From: Oegoconia quadripuncta
Taxonomy: Eukaryota > Arthropoda > Insecta > Lepidoptera > Autostichidae
Length of the DNA stretch: 64,000 nt
Assembly (NCBI GenBank): GCA_949316235.1
Contig: OX438750.1
Span: forward strand, 14,076,865-14,140,864
Direction of reading: 5' to 3'
Position 1 is the first letter of the stretch; every line of letters starts with the position of its first letter. The translations under genes and the position numbers were made by a program. The notes beneath the pieces were generated by a model. The model was not told the origin of the DNA. It did not search any database and saw only the letters and a program-made list of their open reading frames with translations. This document shows, piece by piece, positions 1-10,232 of the stretch.

Positions 1-1
1 T

Positions 2-868
2 GAGCATGACACCATACTGTTCGCAGACGACACTACGATACTTATAAAAGGCAATGAAAAACCAGACTTCAAGAAATCTGATTTGGAAAATGAAATAAAT
101 AATACTATAGACTGTGTTATTGAGTGGCTAAATGCTAATAATCTCAAGGTAAATATTGAGAAAACTAAATTAATGCAATTTCACACCAAACAATCCCCCA
201 AACCAGATCTTAGTGTAAAATATAATGGACAAATAATTGATAACATACGATCGACAAAATTCTTAGGTATTGTACTAGAGGAGAACATTGGATGGAATTC
301 ACATGCTGCGGCAGTGCGTGATAGGCTCGGAAGGTTCGCGTATGCTTTACGGAGACTCAGAGAGATATCGTCGGTCGAAACAGCACTACACGCATATCAC
401 GCACATGTGGTTTCTGTACTAGAATATGGACTCATACTTTGGGGTAACAGTTCGAACATAGAACAGATATTCAGGACACAAAAAAAGTGTATTCGATCAT
501 TATGTGGCGCTGGATATTTAGAATCATGCAGACCCCTATTTAGAAAACTAAAATTAATGACACTTACCGGTCTTTATATAAAACACCTTTGCCTTTTTGT
601 TAGGGAACACCCTGAATACTTCCCACTGAAGGAAAGTACTCACATAAGACAATTACGGCCAAGGCCAGCGCAAAAATTGGAGTCTCCCACATGTAGACTA
701 ACGTTGACTAGAAAAAATGCACACATGATGGCGATAACGATATATAATACTTTGCCAGATGAGATTAGGACATTGTGTGGGAAACAGTTTAAAACAAAAC
801 TAATTCAGTGGCTTATAGAGAAATGTTTTTATTCCATAAATGAATTTATTGATCAAAGTAGAGATTGA
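2..868 (+). mobile_element. LINE (non-LTR retrotransposon) reverse transcriptase, C-terminal part, cut by window edge
   Basis: The frame is open from base 2 to the TGA at 866-868, about 288 codons. Near its start it reads FADDT (FADD at 20-31), the catalytic Asp-Asp motif of reverse transcriptases. The thumb region follows, with WLNANNLKVNIEKT and STKFLGI, which is the usual NxxK...FLG arrangement in CR1/Jockey-type LINE proteins. After that comes the conserved C-terminal domain with YGLILWGNS and QKKCIRSLCG. No frameshift is visible, so this copy is younger than the other LINE remnants here. The 5' part of ORF2 (endonuclease, fingers, palm) lies left of the window. LINE identity is firm; the exact clade is inference. 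It is not a host gene. Confidence 0.93.
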
Positions 869-939
869 CATTGTAAATTATTGAGGTATTAAATTGTTAT
901 TTAAGTATTGACCGGGAAGTTATGTGGATAAGCTGTAAA

Positions 940-999
<60 letters not shown>

Positions 1000-1014
1000 T
1001 TATATATGTATTTA

Positions 1015-1098
<84 letters not shown>

Positions 1099-1383
1099 TG
1101 ATATCTAATTAATTTAATAAGAATTTCAATGTGAATTAGAATACGACATCATTTAAGTATTGACAGGGAAGTTATATGGATAAGTTGTTTTTTTATAATA
1201 ATATATTGATGTAGGTATAATTAATTTAATATGAATTTAAATGTGACATAAATTAATATTATTTTTTAATTAAAAGTAAATATTAATTATTTGAAAATTT
1301 GCACGCCTTAGTAGGCAGATTTTGTAGGGACGGAGAGATAATACCAACTTATAATGTACCCAGAATCCAAGCAAATAAATGTA
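869..1383 (+). mobile_element. 3' untranslated region of the same LINE
   Basis: AT-rich sequence between the ORF stop and the terminal pentanucleotide repeat. A block of about 40 bp containing GTATTGACCGGGAAGTTAT occurs at about 898-940 and again, slightly diverged, at about 1150-1190, on either side of the AT tract. The duplication may reflect slippage or recombination around the dinucleotide run. The region has no credible ORF. Confidence 0.6.
944..1094. repeat. (AT)n dinucleotide microsatellite
   Basis: About 150 bp of alternating AT, interrupted in the middle by a few TATTT and GTGT units. It lies within the 3' UTR of the LINE. Confidence 0.97.
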
Positions 1384-1458
1384 ATTTCATTTCATTTCAT
1401 TTCATTTCATTTCATTTCATTTCATTTCATTTCATTTCATTTCATTTCATTTCATTTC
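1384..1458. repeat. (ATTTC)n pentanucleotide microsatellite, probable LINE 3' tail
   Basis: About 15 units of ATTTC follow directly on AATAAATGTA. A simple-repeat tail in place of poly(A) is usual for CR1-like LINEs, so this is taken as the 3' terminus of the element that starts the window. Confidence 0.85.
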
Positions 1459-1747
1459 TCAATCACACCTGATGTTAAGTGAAGATGAGATCGAAGGTCG
1501 AAGGAAACGTACTGACCCGAAAACCCCAACACATTTGGGGGACTGGCTATCTTATCTCTGACAACCGGAACACAACAATGCTATTAACATTGCTGCTGGG
1601 CGGCAGATTTAGATAAGCGATGGTGGTAGCTAGCCAGGCGGACATTTAAAATGCCCTACCACCAACCAAACCGAGTACTTAAACATGTATCCTGCTGGGA
1701 ATCGAACCCGCGAAAACCAAATGTTGTTTACATTGAACCACGGAACA
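1459..1747 (-). mobile_element. SINE-1, tRNA-derived SINE
   Basis: On the minus strand it reads tRNA-like head, body GGTTGGTGGTAGGGC, then the tail AACATCAGGTGTGATT. A degraded B box (GGTTCGATTCCC) is visible. About eleven full or partial copies of the same sequence occur in the window. A short antisense LINE-tail fragment (about 1750-1802) adjoins it. Confidence 0.85.
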
Positions 1748-1919
1748 ACAGATAAGAAAATACAGTTTCAGAAAAGTGGTAAGAATAGAATGTGCAATTG
1801 TGTTTATTGGGTGCTTAATGTTCATAAGTGTTGGATACCACCACGCGACGAATGAGAAGCGCAAGTTAAAGTAATTTCTCGATGTTTCGGCGAACAGGCT
1901 CTCGGCAGATTGCAAGCCT

Positions 1920-1992
1920 AAGGAGTGGGTGGCCTGTCACTCCTAATTTTCAAGTAGCTTGAAAATTAGTAATCACAGGCCATCCACTCCTT
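1920..1992. repeat. Imperfect inverted repeat (hairpin)
   Basis: Two arms of about 35 bp, beginning AAGGAGTGGGTGGCCTGT and ending with its complement, face each other across a 3-base loop. A few mismatches are present. No other copy was noticed. Confidence 0.75.
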
Positions 1993-2325
1993 AACCGACT
2001 TCCACGAAATAGGAGTTTCCGAATTAGTCTGCATTTTTTCAATATTTGTTGCGCATCTTCTTCAATTGAAGAGAAAATTAAATAGAGAAAGAGATAGAGA
2101 TTATAGATAGCATTTATTTGCATCCATGTACACACACATAACAAATTTTACATATGAAAAATACAACTAAAACAATAAAACACAGGTATAGAAACAACTA
2201 ATATTTGTATACAAAAAGGATACAGTTTATAGCCATACTGGAAGTCCGATGTTTTGCTAGGAAAATCATTTTGCTAGGAAAATCACCCTACACATCCATA
2301 TTACACGCACTGATAGATTATAGAT

Positions 2326-2603
2326 ACTAATAAATAAATAATAAATAAATATCTTTGCACAAACACACAGCGCCATTTAGTTCCACAGTAAGCAACTATA
2401 GGCTTGTGTTATGGATACCGGATGGTTGATATACTACATATTTTTCTTTGTAAATAAATACTTTTTATAAATGAAAACATCCATAACTCGGATACACATA
2501 TCCGTATTCATCACACAAACATATGCCCCTAACGGGATTCGAACCCGCAACCTTTTGGTATAGTGATCAGAGTTGCTAACCATTACACCATATGGGTCGT
2601 CAA
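2326..2603 (-). mobile_element. SINE-3, tRNA-derived SINE
   Basis: On the minus strand the element begins with a tRNA-like head holding a box A (GGTGTAATGGTTAGC) and box B (GGTTCGAATCC). It continues into a body containing ACTAAATGGCGCTGTGTG. The same body occurs at 33166-33411 and 7893-8037. A genuine tRNA was rejected because the body recurs behind the head in other copies. Confidence 0.83.
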
Positions 2604-3039
2604 TGTTTTAATTTTGGGCAGTTCAAATATCATGAAGTAAAGGGTCAGTTAGTAAAGTTATATATAATTGAAATTTAATTTGTGTACGCCGCAACACGTG
2701 ACAGCATTGTCGGGATCTTCTTCATAATTGTATTTCTATTTTAGCTATAATTTACTACTTCTTTGTTTTTGTATCGTGTTGTGGCGTTCATAATAAACTA
2801 TTCTTATTCTTAATCTATTCTAAACATAACCAATACTTCACGTACAGATCATGACATCAGAGACGTGTATGTATTTATTGCAGAAGTTAAGTTCTAGTCT
2901 ACTCACAATTTTCCCGAAATTGTGAATATTGATTTGCTTTGTGTACGCCCAGTCAATCTGTTCTTTGGCATTTACCTAGGACCACCGGAACAGATACCTA
3001 TACGGGATAAGTCATTTGTACTTAATTTTAAATTATATA

Positions 3040-3253
3040 AATAAATATTACGGACACTTACACCAATCATCTAGTCCCACACTAAGCAAATCTTGTACTA
3101 TGGATACTAGATAACGGATAAACTTACATATATAAACATCCATGACTCAGGAATAAATGTTGATATTCACCACACAAACATTTACCCGTCGCGGGATTCG
3201 AACCCGCAACCGTTGGTTTCGCTGACAGGGTCACTACACCAATCGGTCGTCGA
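3040..3253 (-). mobile_element. SINE-2, tRNA-derived SINE
   Basis: On the minus strand the head carries GGTTCGAATCCCGCGACGGG (B box). The body reads TTATCTAGTATCCATAG. It matches the + strand copy at 7207-7456. Confidence 0.83.
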
Positions 3254-3782
3254 TATTTAAATTAGATAGTACAAACAGAGACATTTTCAGCTTCATCAGT
3301 TATAGAATTCTACATTATTCTATCGTTTTTATTTAGGTACCTACTAAAGTGTACTCGTTAGATATTTTTTATTACAGAATGTCTGTAAAATTTACATCTC
3401 TTTTTATATTTCTTGACCATGCTTTTTGGGATACATTTACGACGTAACTCGCATAAAAGTTATGTTTGGACGCGTATTATGTACCTACTGCGTATATAGG
3501 GATACCACGGCTATGAGTAAAGTTCCTTAAATATTGTAGATAGGATATTTTACTTTATCGAGACGTTATTTTATTTTTTAAAGTAAGTGCTATTGCATTC
3601 AAAGATTTTTTTTTAAATTTGCTTGCGTCATCTAATGGAAAATACGACATCCTGTATTTTTAGGATGCAGATCAAATGGGTCAATTATTTCTTTCTTAGT
3701 AATATGCTTAGTGTTTTAAATTAAAAGTTCACTGTGATATTAAACAATTTAATTAAGTATTTAAATATAGCCTCAGTCTCTT

Positions 3783-3873
3783 AAGTGGATTAAGCCATGT
3801 TTGATGAAAGTGGATTAAGCCATGTTTGATGAAAATGGATTAAGCCATGTTTGATGCAAGTGGATTAAGCCGT
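3783..3873. repeat. 25-bp tandem repeat, about 3.5 units
   Basis: The unit contains TGGATTAAGCCATGTTTGAT. Copies start at 3786, 3811, 3836 and 3861 (exactly 25 bp apart), with only one or two changes between units. The last unit is partial. Confidence 0.97.
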
Positions 3874-4088
3874 TCCGAAAATATTTTGTCTTTAACATAG
3901 TTGGTTTCGTCTAACTAGATAACATAATAAATAACTTCCTCGAGTATTTTTTAAATTTTCAATTTACTTTTGTTTGTCTGGCTGACATTTTCGTTGATCG
4001 AGATACATTATTAGAGACAATAGTTATCTTCCAAATCTCATCTAGTTGTCATCTCAGTCTTCATTTGCTCACAGTACCTATATCCTCT

Positions 4089-4262
4089 CCCACAAACAAA
4101 CAAACAAAATAATTATTTATTGTACAACAATAAGAAGCATAACAACGATAAATAAGAAAAAGGGGTTAGTACAATTTGGCGGCCTTATCACTAAAAACTA
4201 TCTCTTCCAGTCGTGCCTTCTTCATGTAGCTCTTGTTAATTGTGCAATAAAGAGTATTTGAT
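4089..4262 (-). mobile_element. LINE 3' tail fragment, antisense
   Basis: Contains the inverse of a tail that recurs in the window (at 58440-58640 in sense orientation): TTTAGTGATAAGG, then TTGTACAATAA. Related antisense tails lie at 7681, 13003, 13799 and 62068. Confidence 0.7.
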
Positions 4263-4344
4263 TGATTGATCCTTTGCCACGTGCATCTTTAAGACTGTTT
4301 AAGCTTCACAACGTTTCTTACAACCTTTCAAGTTCAACATACAT

Positions 4345-4625
4345 TACATAAAGTCATGCCTGTTTTCCGTAGGGGTAGGTAGACCATAGACTTCTACTTG
4401 CTACTATCCTGACACACCTCTTTTGCTTCATTCACTCTCATAAAGTTGTTCATACATTGAGGGTACTCGTGACTTGACCTTACTTTAAGACGTTCCCGAT
4501 TTGATCATGGTACTTTCGCCGTGGTATATCGGTTCACATTCGCTTCGAATATATCTCTTTCGTTAGTCTTCTTTCATTCATCCTCTCCACATGTCCAAAC
4601 CATCTCAGCATACATTTGTCAATCT
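4345..4625 (-). mobile_element. RTE/R4-like LINE ORF2 C-terminus, decayed
   Basis: Minus-strand translation gives RWFGHVERMNERR, then after an in-frame stop the pieces YHDQIG and MRVNEAKEVCQD. This is the C-terminal WFGHV...VNEAKE... block of RTE/R4-type LINEs. It is a molecular fossil, unrelated to a host gene. The cognate, better kept C-terminus is at 35028-35382 on the + strand. Confidence 0.78.
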
Positions 4626-5257
4626 AAGTCAAAATATTCGAAAACCTATTTTAAAGAAACTCAATAGGTACTTATAAGCAAGCTAGATAAGTCTCAGGTA
4701 AAACTTGTAGAGAACATTTTCAAAATATGTCATGTAAAAAGATACTTGAGAATTCGCTGTAGTTTGAATATTGGTTTTCGAAAATGTTCTAAGTTTTTAA
4801 CCGATTTCAAAAAGGAGTAGGTTCTCTCAATTTTACCGTTTGTATGTTTTTTTTTACTCGCTACAATTTAATGTAAATCAATCTCGAAAAATAGCGCGAT
4901 ATCTTTTTTTACATCTGCTAAACTAAAGCTAAACCCAAACCAAAAACGTCCCGTTCGAATGGTACAACCATAAAATAGCACGATTGGTCCCCAGATTCAT
5001 TGAAATACCATTGTAACACTTTATCAGTCAACCCCTCCAAAGTAAAACCAAACCCAAAATGTTTAGTGCTAACCACGAGTATATAAAAAAAAAATACTAG
5101 TTTAATTTCCGTTAAAGTGATTAGCGCGATACGAAATGTGCTTAACGTAACGTTTTTGGGTATGGTTTAGCATCGGTAATAACGTTCAAACTTAGCGCGA
5201 TCGGCCCCCAGGTCCCTACTTCTCTTGAACTTTTTCTATCTATGTAAACCTTACACA
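4626..5257. other. Gene-free interval with repeat fragments
   Basis: No coding region seen. It contains one copy of a widespread short motif (GATTTCAAAAAGGAGTAGG, near 4804) that recurs at 46870, 47630, 47870, 48330 and 62740. It also has several TAGCGCGAT-rich stretches (about 4890-5210) that resemble sequence at 16790-16870 and 17265. Confidence 0.5.
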
Positions 5258-5430
5258 TCCGTTGCGAATGTTAAACACTCATCCACACTAGAAGTTAAAC
5301 GCTGGGGGATCTCATGTCACACCCGAGGACGTTCACCTCTTCGCCCCTCGGGATATCCTGCGGTACATGCAGCCCGCTGGTCTAGGGGACGAACTTAACC
5401 GGAGGGAATGGCATTATAGATTTGCAAAAC
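5258..5430 (+). mobile_element. Jockey-like LINE C-terminal fragment
   Basis: Nucleotide match by eye to the better preserved LINE C-terminus at 27740-27960: a shared block around GGGGGATCTCATGTC and CTCGGGATATCCTGCGGTAC. Coding frames are broken, so it is a fossil. Confidence 0.65.
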
Positions 5431-5879
5431 TCACAGTGCTTAACAGTAGGACAAATAATTCTCTAAAATACCTATTTCAAAAAAAGTATCTGTGTCTTTG
5501 TATATATCTGTCGTTTTTTTTTGTAGTGCCAAAATGGCTGAAACAATTTGAAAACGACTAAGGCTGCCCGCCTACGACGGACAATCGGTGAACGATTTTT
5601 TGTAGGAGAAAAATGGAACGTACTGATTGCAATGTCTCAACGCCCACTTTCTACAAAAAATCGGTCACAATATCGGCGTCTCGTCACGGGACTCTAGGAA
5701 ATCCAATGTCGCGACATTATGCTGAGTGTATGGTGGCTTCTTCTTGGTGGCTATAACCAATTTACGCACGTATATAGTACGACGTTTTTCAAAACACTTG
5801 CGAGGAAACAGAATAAAAAATCACAGTTCGAAAGAAAAAAAAAGAATTTGAAGCATACTTTATTGCTGTCTGGAATTGT

Positions 5880-6000
5880 CTGGGTTGTCTAGAAAAGATC
5901 ACTTTTAGTGATAAGACCGCGTAATTGTGTTCTATTGTTATCGTTAAAAATTATTGTAAATTATTTTGCGCAATAAAGAGTATTTGTATTTGTATTGCTG
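5880..6000 (+). mobile_element. LINE 3' tail fragment, sense
   Basis: Reads CTTTTAGTGATAAGACCGCG, then AATAAAGAGTATTTGTATT, the same terminal block as at 11590-11643 and 58510-58630. Confidence 0.65.
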
Positions 6001-6488
6001 ATCTCCATAAAACATGGAGATTAGCGAGATTTTATTCACCGGGCTGATGGTGTTATCACTTGGCTGTATGAGACTTATGTTCTTTGCCATAGCAAATAGT
6101 GCGGTAATAGAATATAACTTCACAATTTGCGTTTATAACACACGCGTGTTTTATGCGCTGCTTGATATATCTAAAACCGGTGAAATTAGATCCACTTTAC
6201 GAGCAAGTATATTGCAAAAACAGTTTCCGTCTTTCTTTCAAATTTACTTACTTACCTTTATGCATATAAGGAAGACAACTAATTTCCTCATTCATAAGTA
6301 ATAAAAGTAATAAAATGTGCTGTCAGTGTCACTCGCCCACTGAATGAGCGTGACGTCAGTGCTGTATCGGCCAGGGCGCTGCGTGGGCGATAGGGTAGGG
6401 AAAGGTCGCGCAAGTCGTAAACGCCCCCGACCTGTTGCGGGCGGTATTACAACAAGTTACTCTAGTACTATTAATCATTGGGAAGCAC

Positions 6489-6925
6489 TTGTGGCGCATT
6501 CGCAATATCTGTTGCGCTCAGTCCTTTAATGGGTGGCCTTTAGTGGCATTTTAATATGAGCGTATTCAGGCAATTGAAGCTAGTCGTAAAAACATGTGGT
6601 CAGGTGGCTACTAGTCTGACACAAATTCACCAATCCGCATTGGGTCTGCGTGGTGGATTATGACCCCTCTTCAAAACTTCAAACTTCAAGCATTTATTTC
6701 AACGTAAGATACATGATATCATTTGTTGAATGTTAATTTAAATCTATTGGAAATAAAAATAGGGCTAAGCATTCTTCGGTCAGTCAGTATGTCCAAGCTA
6801 CCACCGCTTCGGAAAGGGAAATCATCTGTGGGAAAAGAAGCGGCGCAAGAGACCCACAACACTACTCTCTGAGTAAGAGGAGGCTGGCCTCATCAGTGGT
6901 GACGTAGATTGATGATGATGATTTA
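6489..6925 (+). mobile_element. SINE-4 (5S-rRNA-derived), degenerate and interrupted
   Basis: The 5' half (6489-6670) retains GTGGCGCATTCGC and AATGGGTGGCC, a decayed version of the 5S-like head at 45653. It then runs into the body ATTCACCAATCCGCATTGGG. Another repeat (6672-6864) splits it, after which the tail GAGTAAGAGGAGGC...GATGATGATGAT resumes. It ends in a GAT-rich run. Confidence 0.65.
6672..6864 (+). mobile_element. Repeat family E, inserted in SINE-4
   Basis: Begins AACTTCAAGCATTTATTTCA and ends near AGCGGCGCAAGAGACCCAC. The internal block GTCAGTATGTCCAAGCTACC is shared with copies at 48372, 50636 and 59786. The flanking SINE-4 halves show that it entered later. Confidence 0.75.
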
Positions 6926-7206
6926 AATGATACACTTATAAGATAACCGAGGTAATTAATTGGTTATCTGTCATCATTAAGAAAATATCTAATTCCATCG
7001 AATTACTTTATGTCGACATATCCTTCATAATTCCTATGTTAGATTAGATTAGATTTATTTAATTCACTTTTACGAGGTTCTATCATTATAGTTTCGTAAA
7101 TTATAGAAGTTTAAAATAAAAATGATTGTCAAACATAAAACAACATTATACATACTTGTCATAATTTGTAGAATTAAAGGATTATTTAATATAATCCTAA
7201 TCTATA

Positions 7207-7456
7207 CCGACGACCGATTGGTGTAGTGGATAGTGACCCTATCAGCGAAACCAACGGTTGCGGGTTCGAATCCCGCGACGGGTCAATGTTTGTATGATGA
7301 ATACGCACATTTATTCCCGAGTCTTGGATATTTATATAAATATTTATGTATGTCTATCCGTTATCTAGTATCCATAGCACAAGCTTTGCTTAGTTTGGGA
7401 CTAGATGATTGGTGTAAGAGTCCGAAATATTTATTATTATTTATTATTATTATTAT
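7207..7456 (+). mobile_element. SINE-2, complete-looking copy
   Basis: The tRNA-like head has box A TTGGTGTAGTGGATAGTGA and box B GGTTCGAATCCCGCGACG. The body is TTATCTAGTATCCATAG, and the tail is a TTATTATT run. It is the best preserved of six SINE-2 copies and ends directly at repeat G. Confidence 0.87.
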
Positions 7457-7679
7457 CTAACTAACATTATAAATGCGAAAGTTTGGATGTTTGTTTGTTG
7501 CTCGATCACGGTGAAATGGATGATAACGGATTTGGATGAAATTTGGTATATAAGTAGAATATACCCTGGATAAAGACAGGATATTTTTTTACCCGATAAA
7601 GTGAGTAGTTCCCGCGGGATAAACTAATTTCCATGATAAAGTTATTCCACGCAGGCGAAGCCGCGGGCGAAAAGCTAGT
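7457..7679 (+). mobile_element. Repeat family G
   Basis: Starts CTAACTAACATTATAAATGC and ends GCGGGCGAAAAGCTAGTG. A related copy in antisense is split by a SINE at 61436-61996. This is a dispersed non-coding element; its class was not determined. Confidence 0.7.
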
Positions 7680-7680
7680 G

Positions 7681-8166
7681 TTAAAATATTGTAGAAATAC
7701 AATACAATACAAATACACTTTATTGCACAACAGAAAAGAATATAATAGTTTCAGAAAAGTGGTAAGAATAGAATGTACAATTTGGCGACCTTACCACTAA
7801 AAGCGACCTCTTCCAGGCAACCTTTGGGTATAAGGACAGTACATTTGAAATAAGTAGGTTGTGCGGTATTAAATAGGGATGCAGATACAAAATACGTGAA
7901 TATTTATTTACAAAAAAAAGTATTATTTATGTAGTATATCAACTATCTGGTATCCACAACACAAGCCTATAGTTGCTTACTGTGGTACTAGATGGCGCTG
8001 TGTGTATGTCTAAGGATATTTATTTATTTATTATTTATATATTTACATACACATACATACATAGATCTATAGACAAATATACCTACTTAAACATAACATC
8101 TATAAAATAACAACAAAATACAAACGTAAATATATGTATAGGTGTAACTAAATAAATATTTATTAC
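7681..8166 (-). mobile_element. LINE 3' UTR, antisense, split by SINE-3
   Basis: On the minus strand the order of blocks matches the sense 3' UTR at 58320-58640: TATTTATAGATGTTATG, GTATATTTGTCTAT, GATCTATGTATG, then GGGATGC...AAGGTTGCCTGG and the terminal TACAATAAAG-like block. The two parts are separated by a SINE-3 piece at 7893-8037. Confidence 0.75.
7893..8037 (+). mobile_element. SINE-3, 5'-truncated copy nested in a LINE tail
   Basis: Body GCCTATAGTTGCTTACTG and ACTAGATGGCGCTGTGTG, in the orientation opposite to the LINE tail it interrupts. The tRNA head is missing. Confidence 0.78.
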
Positions 8167-8491
8167 AAAATACAAAATGAACAAAATAAACGACCCTGTC
8201 AGGATATTTTCGAAATGTGTGTCAATAACAATTAAGAATTGTAACCATTGCTTGTTACGTCTATATGACAAACATGAGAAAAACATAAAACCTATAGTGT
8301 TACACAAATACAATACAATACAATACAAATACACTTTATTGTACAAAAGGAGGACACACACACAAATACGTTTGTTTGTTATACATTGTTACGTCAATGT
8401 CAAAATATTTTTGAAAAATCCAAATGAATCAAAATATAATATAAATGATATGTCAAATAAAAGTAGAGTACAAGTTAAAGTAAATATATTT

Positions 8492-8911
8492 GGTCTTTAC
8501 CTATGAAATTGGAGTTTTTTTTCTTCGTTAATCATATGTACCAATTCCTGCGACTTTGAAAGCTATAAGTATCCAAATTTGTTTTTTATTTGGAAAATGG
8601 AATATTAGTTCAAGGTTTCACATGAAATATTTTTTAATTTCTGGGCTAAATCACATAATAGAAAAAATTTGAACAGAGCTCTTTTCATGTGCTTCCCATA
8701 ATCATTTCTTAGATTCGCTGAAACTTTTATAAAGCGGTTACTTTTAAAAATTAACGCTGCCTATACTTAACTTAATGTTATCCGATAATACACACAAAGT
8801 TTAGCTAAATTTGGATTTGCCGTTCCCCAAAAAAAATCAAAAATGTTTGTATGGAGAAAACAGTCTTAATGAAATTCTTCATACAAAACGCCAATTTCAT
8901 AGGTAAGGACC
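8492..8911. mobile_element. MITE family M1, 420 bp
   Basis: The two ends are inverted: GGTCTTTACCTATGAAATTG at the left and CAATTTCATAGGTAAGGACC at the right. A second copy lies at 14673-15003 and a truncated, inverted one at 19353-19576. It has no coding capacity; the open frames crossing it are incidental. Confidence 0.82.
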
Positions 8912-10068
8912 TAATATTAAAAATACGCTTTTTCATGACCAACATTTTTAATAAAAACAAATTCCGCAATGACTCGACACTCAGCGAATATACCATTCCA
9001 TTACGCAACCAATCGGTAAAGCGGTCGTAAAGGACTTCCTACTCTATGGTAAAGGGCAGAATGAGTTACACGTGACTGCAAGGCCAAAGAGTTACATACA
9101 TACATACAAATAGGTACAAGTTACATAAAGCTGTCCCTTTTTAACAGTCCTTAAGCGGAGATCTCTGCTTAAGATATTGACCTAAGTTCGATCCAGTGAT
9201 GAAGTCTGGCCCTAAGCATTCCACTCACATGGGCCGCATCTACTAGTATTAAAAAAAAATCTCCTAGTATTTGTAGAAATGCAAATACTACAAGTAAATA
9301 GTATTGTAGACGTACCGTGCCTTCAATACCAACGGCTGTAGTATTGCTGTTTATTTGGGACTAGGTAATTCATTAATCAAAATATTTATTTTTATTTATC
9401 ATCATGTAGCAGTCATGTCTTAAGGCTGTATCGTGTACAGCTCATTTAAAAAAATAAAAAATTACTGGGTGCAGTCGTAAATTAAAGCTAATTATAAATA
9501 ATTTTTAAATATTTATAATTAGAATTTTTTTCAATTCTATTTTCGAAAATTTTAAATTTTTATTATAAAAATTTATTTGATTTAACATTTCAAATTCTCG
9601 TTTGCCGGACTCAAAGATATATTCATGCGCGTTTCTTGTATGTATATTTGTAAATTTATCTTCCAAACGGCTGGATGATTTCATCAGTTAAGATATCGTT
9701 AGATTTGTCTCAAGAACTAAACAAAATGGCTGATTTTTGGCGTTAATATTATTTTTTAACCAAACCTATCGAGTAGGATATTAAAATGAAGGATTTTAAA
9801 AGGAGATTACAAAGAAATTGTGCCGGGACACTGAAAAGTCTAAAATAAATAATTTAAAAAATCAAAAGACGTCGGGTGTGCATGAAGTCTACATAGAAAC
9901 AATGCACTAAAAAGACCGATACAAGGAATAGAAAACGAAATTAAAATTAACTAAAAGCATAGTAAACTCTACTTCGGTTTAACGAACTATATTATGAGCT
10001 ATTATGAGCGATTAAGTTTGATAGCAAGCGGGACCCATTAACCGTACCAAACCGTAACAACTGCCAGT
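8912..10068. other. Gene-free AT-rich interval
   Basis: No supported gene or recognised full repeat. Long A/T runs at 9470-9600, and a TACATACATA run near 9095. Confidence 0.5.
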
Positions 10069-10232
10069 ACTAGATAACGGATAAACTAAACATACATAAA
10101 TATTTACGAGTATATGACTCAGGAATAAATGTTCGTATTTATCACACAAACATTTACCCCTCGCGGGATTCGAAACCCCAACCGTTGGTTTCGCTGACAG
10201 GGTCACTATCCACTACACCAATCGAGTGACGA
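10069..10232 (-). mobile_element. SINE-2, 3'-truncated copy
   Basis: Minus-strand head with TTGGTGTAGTGGATAGTGAC, and a B box altered to GGTTTCGAATCC by one inserted base. The body ends at the GTTATCTAGTA block. Confidence 0.8.

Noticed and set aside
7207..7284. tRNA genes (also at 2520-2603, 3190-3253, 33166-33230, 57649-57720, 61606-61680)
   Set aside because: Each tRNA-like head is followed by a shared SINE body, and most heads are decayed, so they are SINE promoters and not functional tRNAs.
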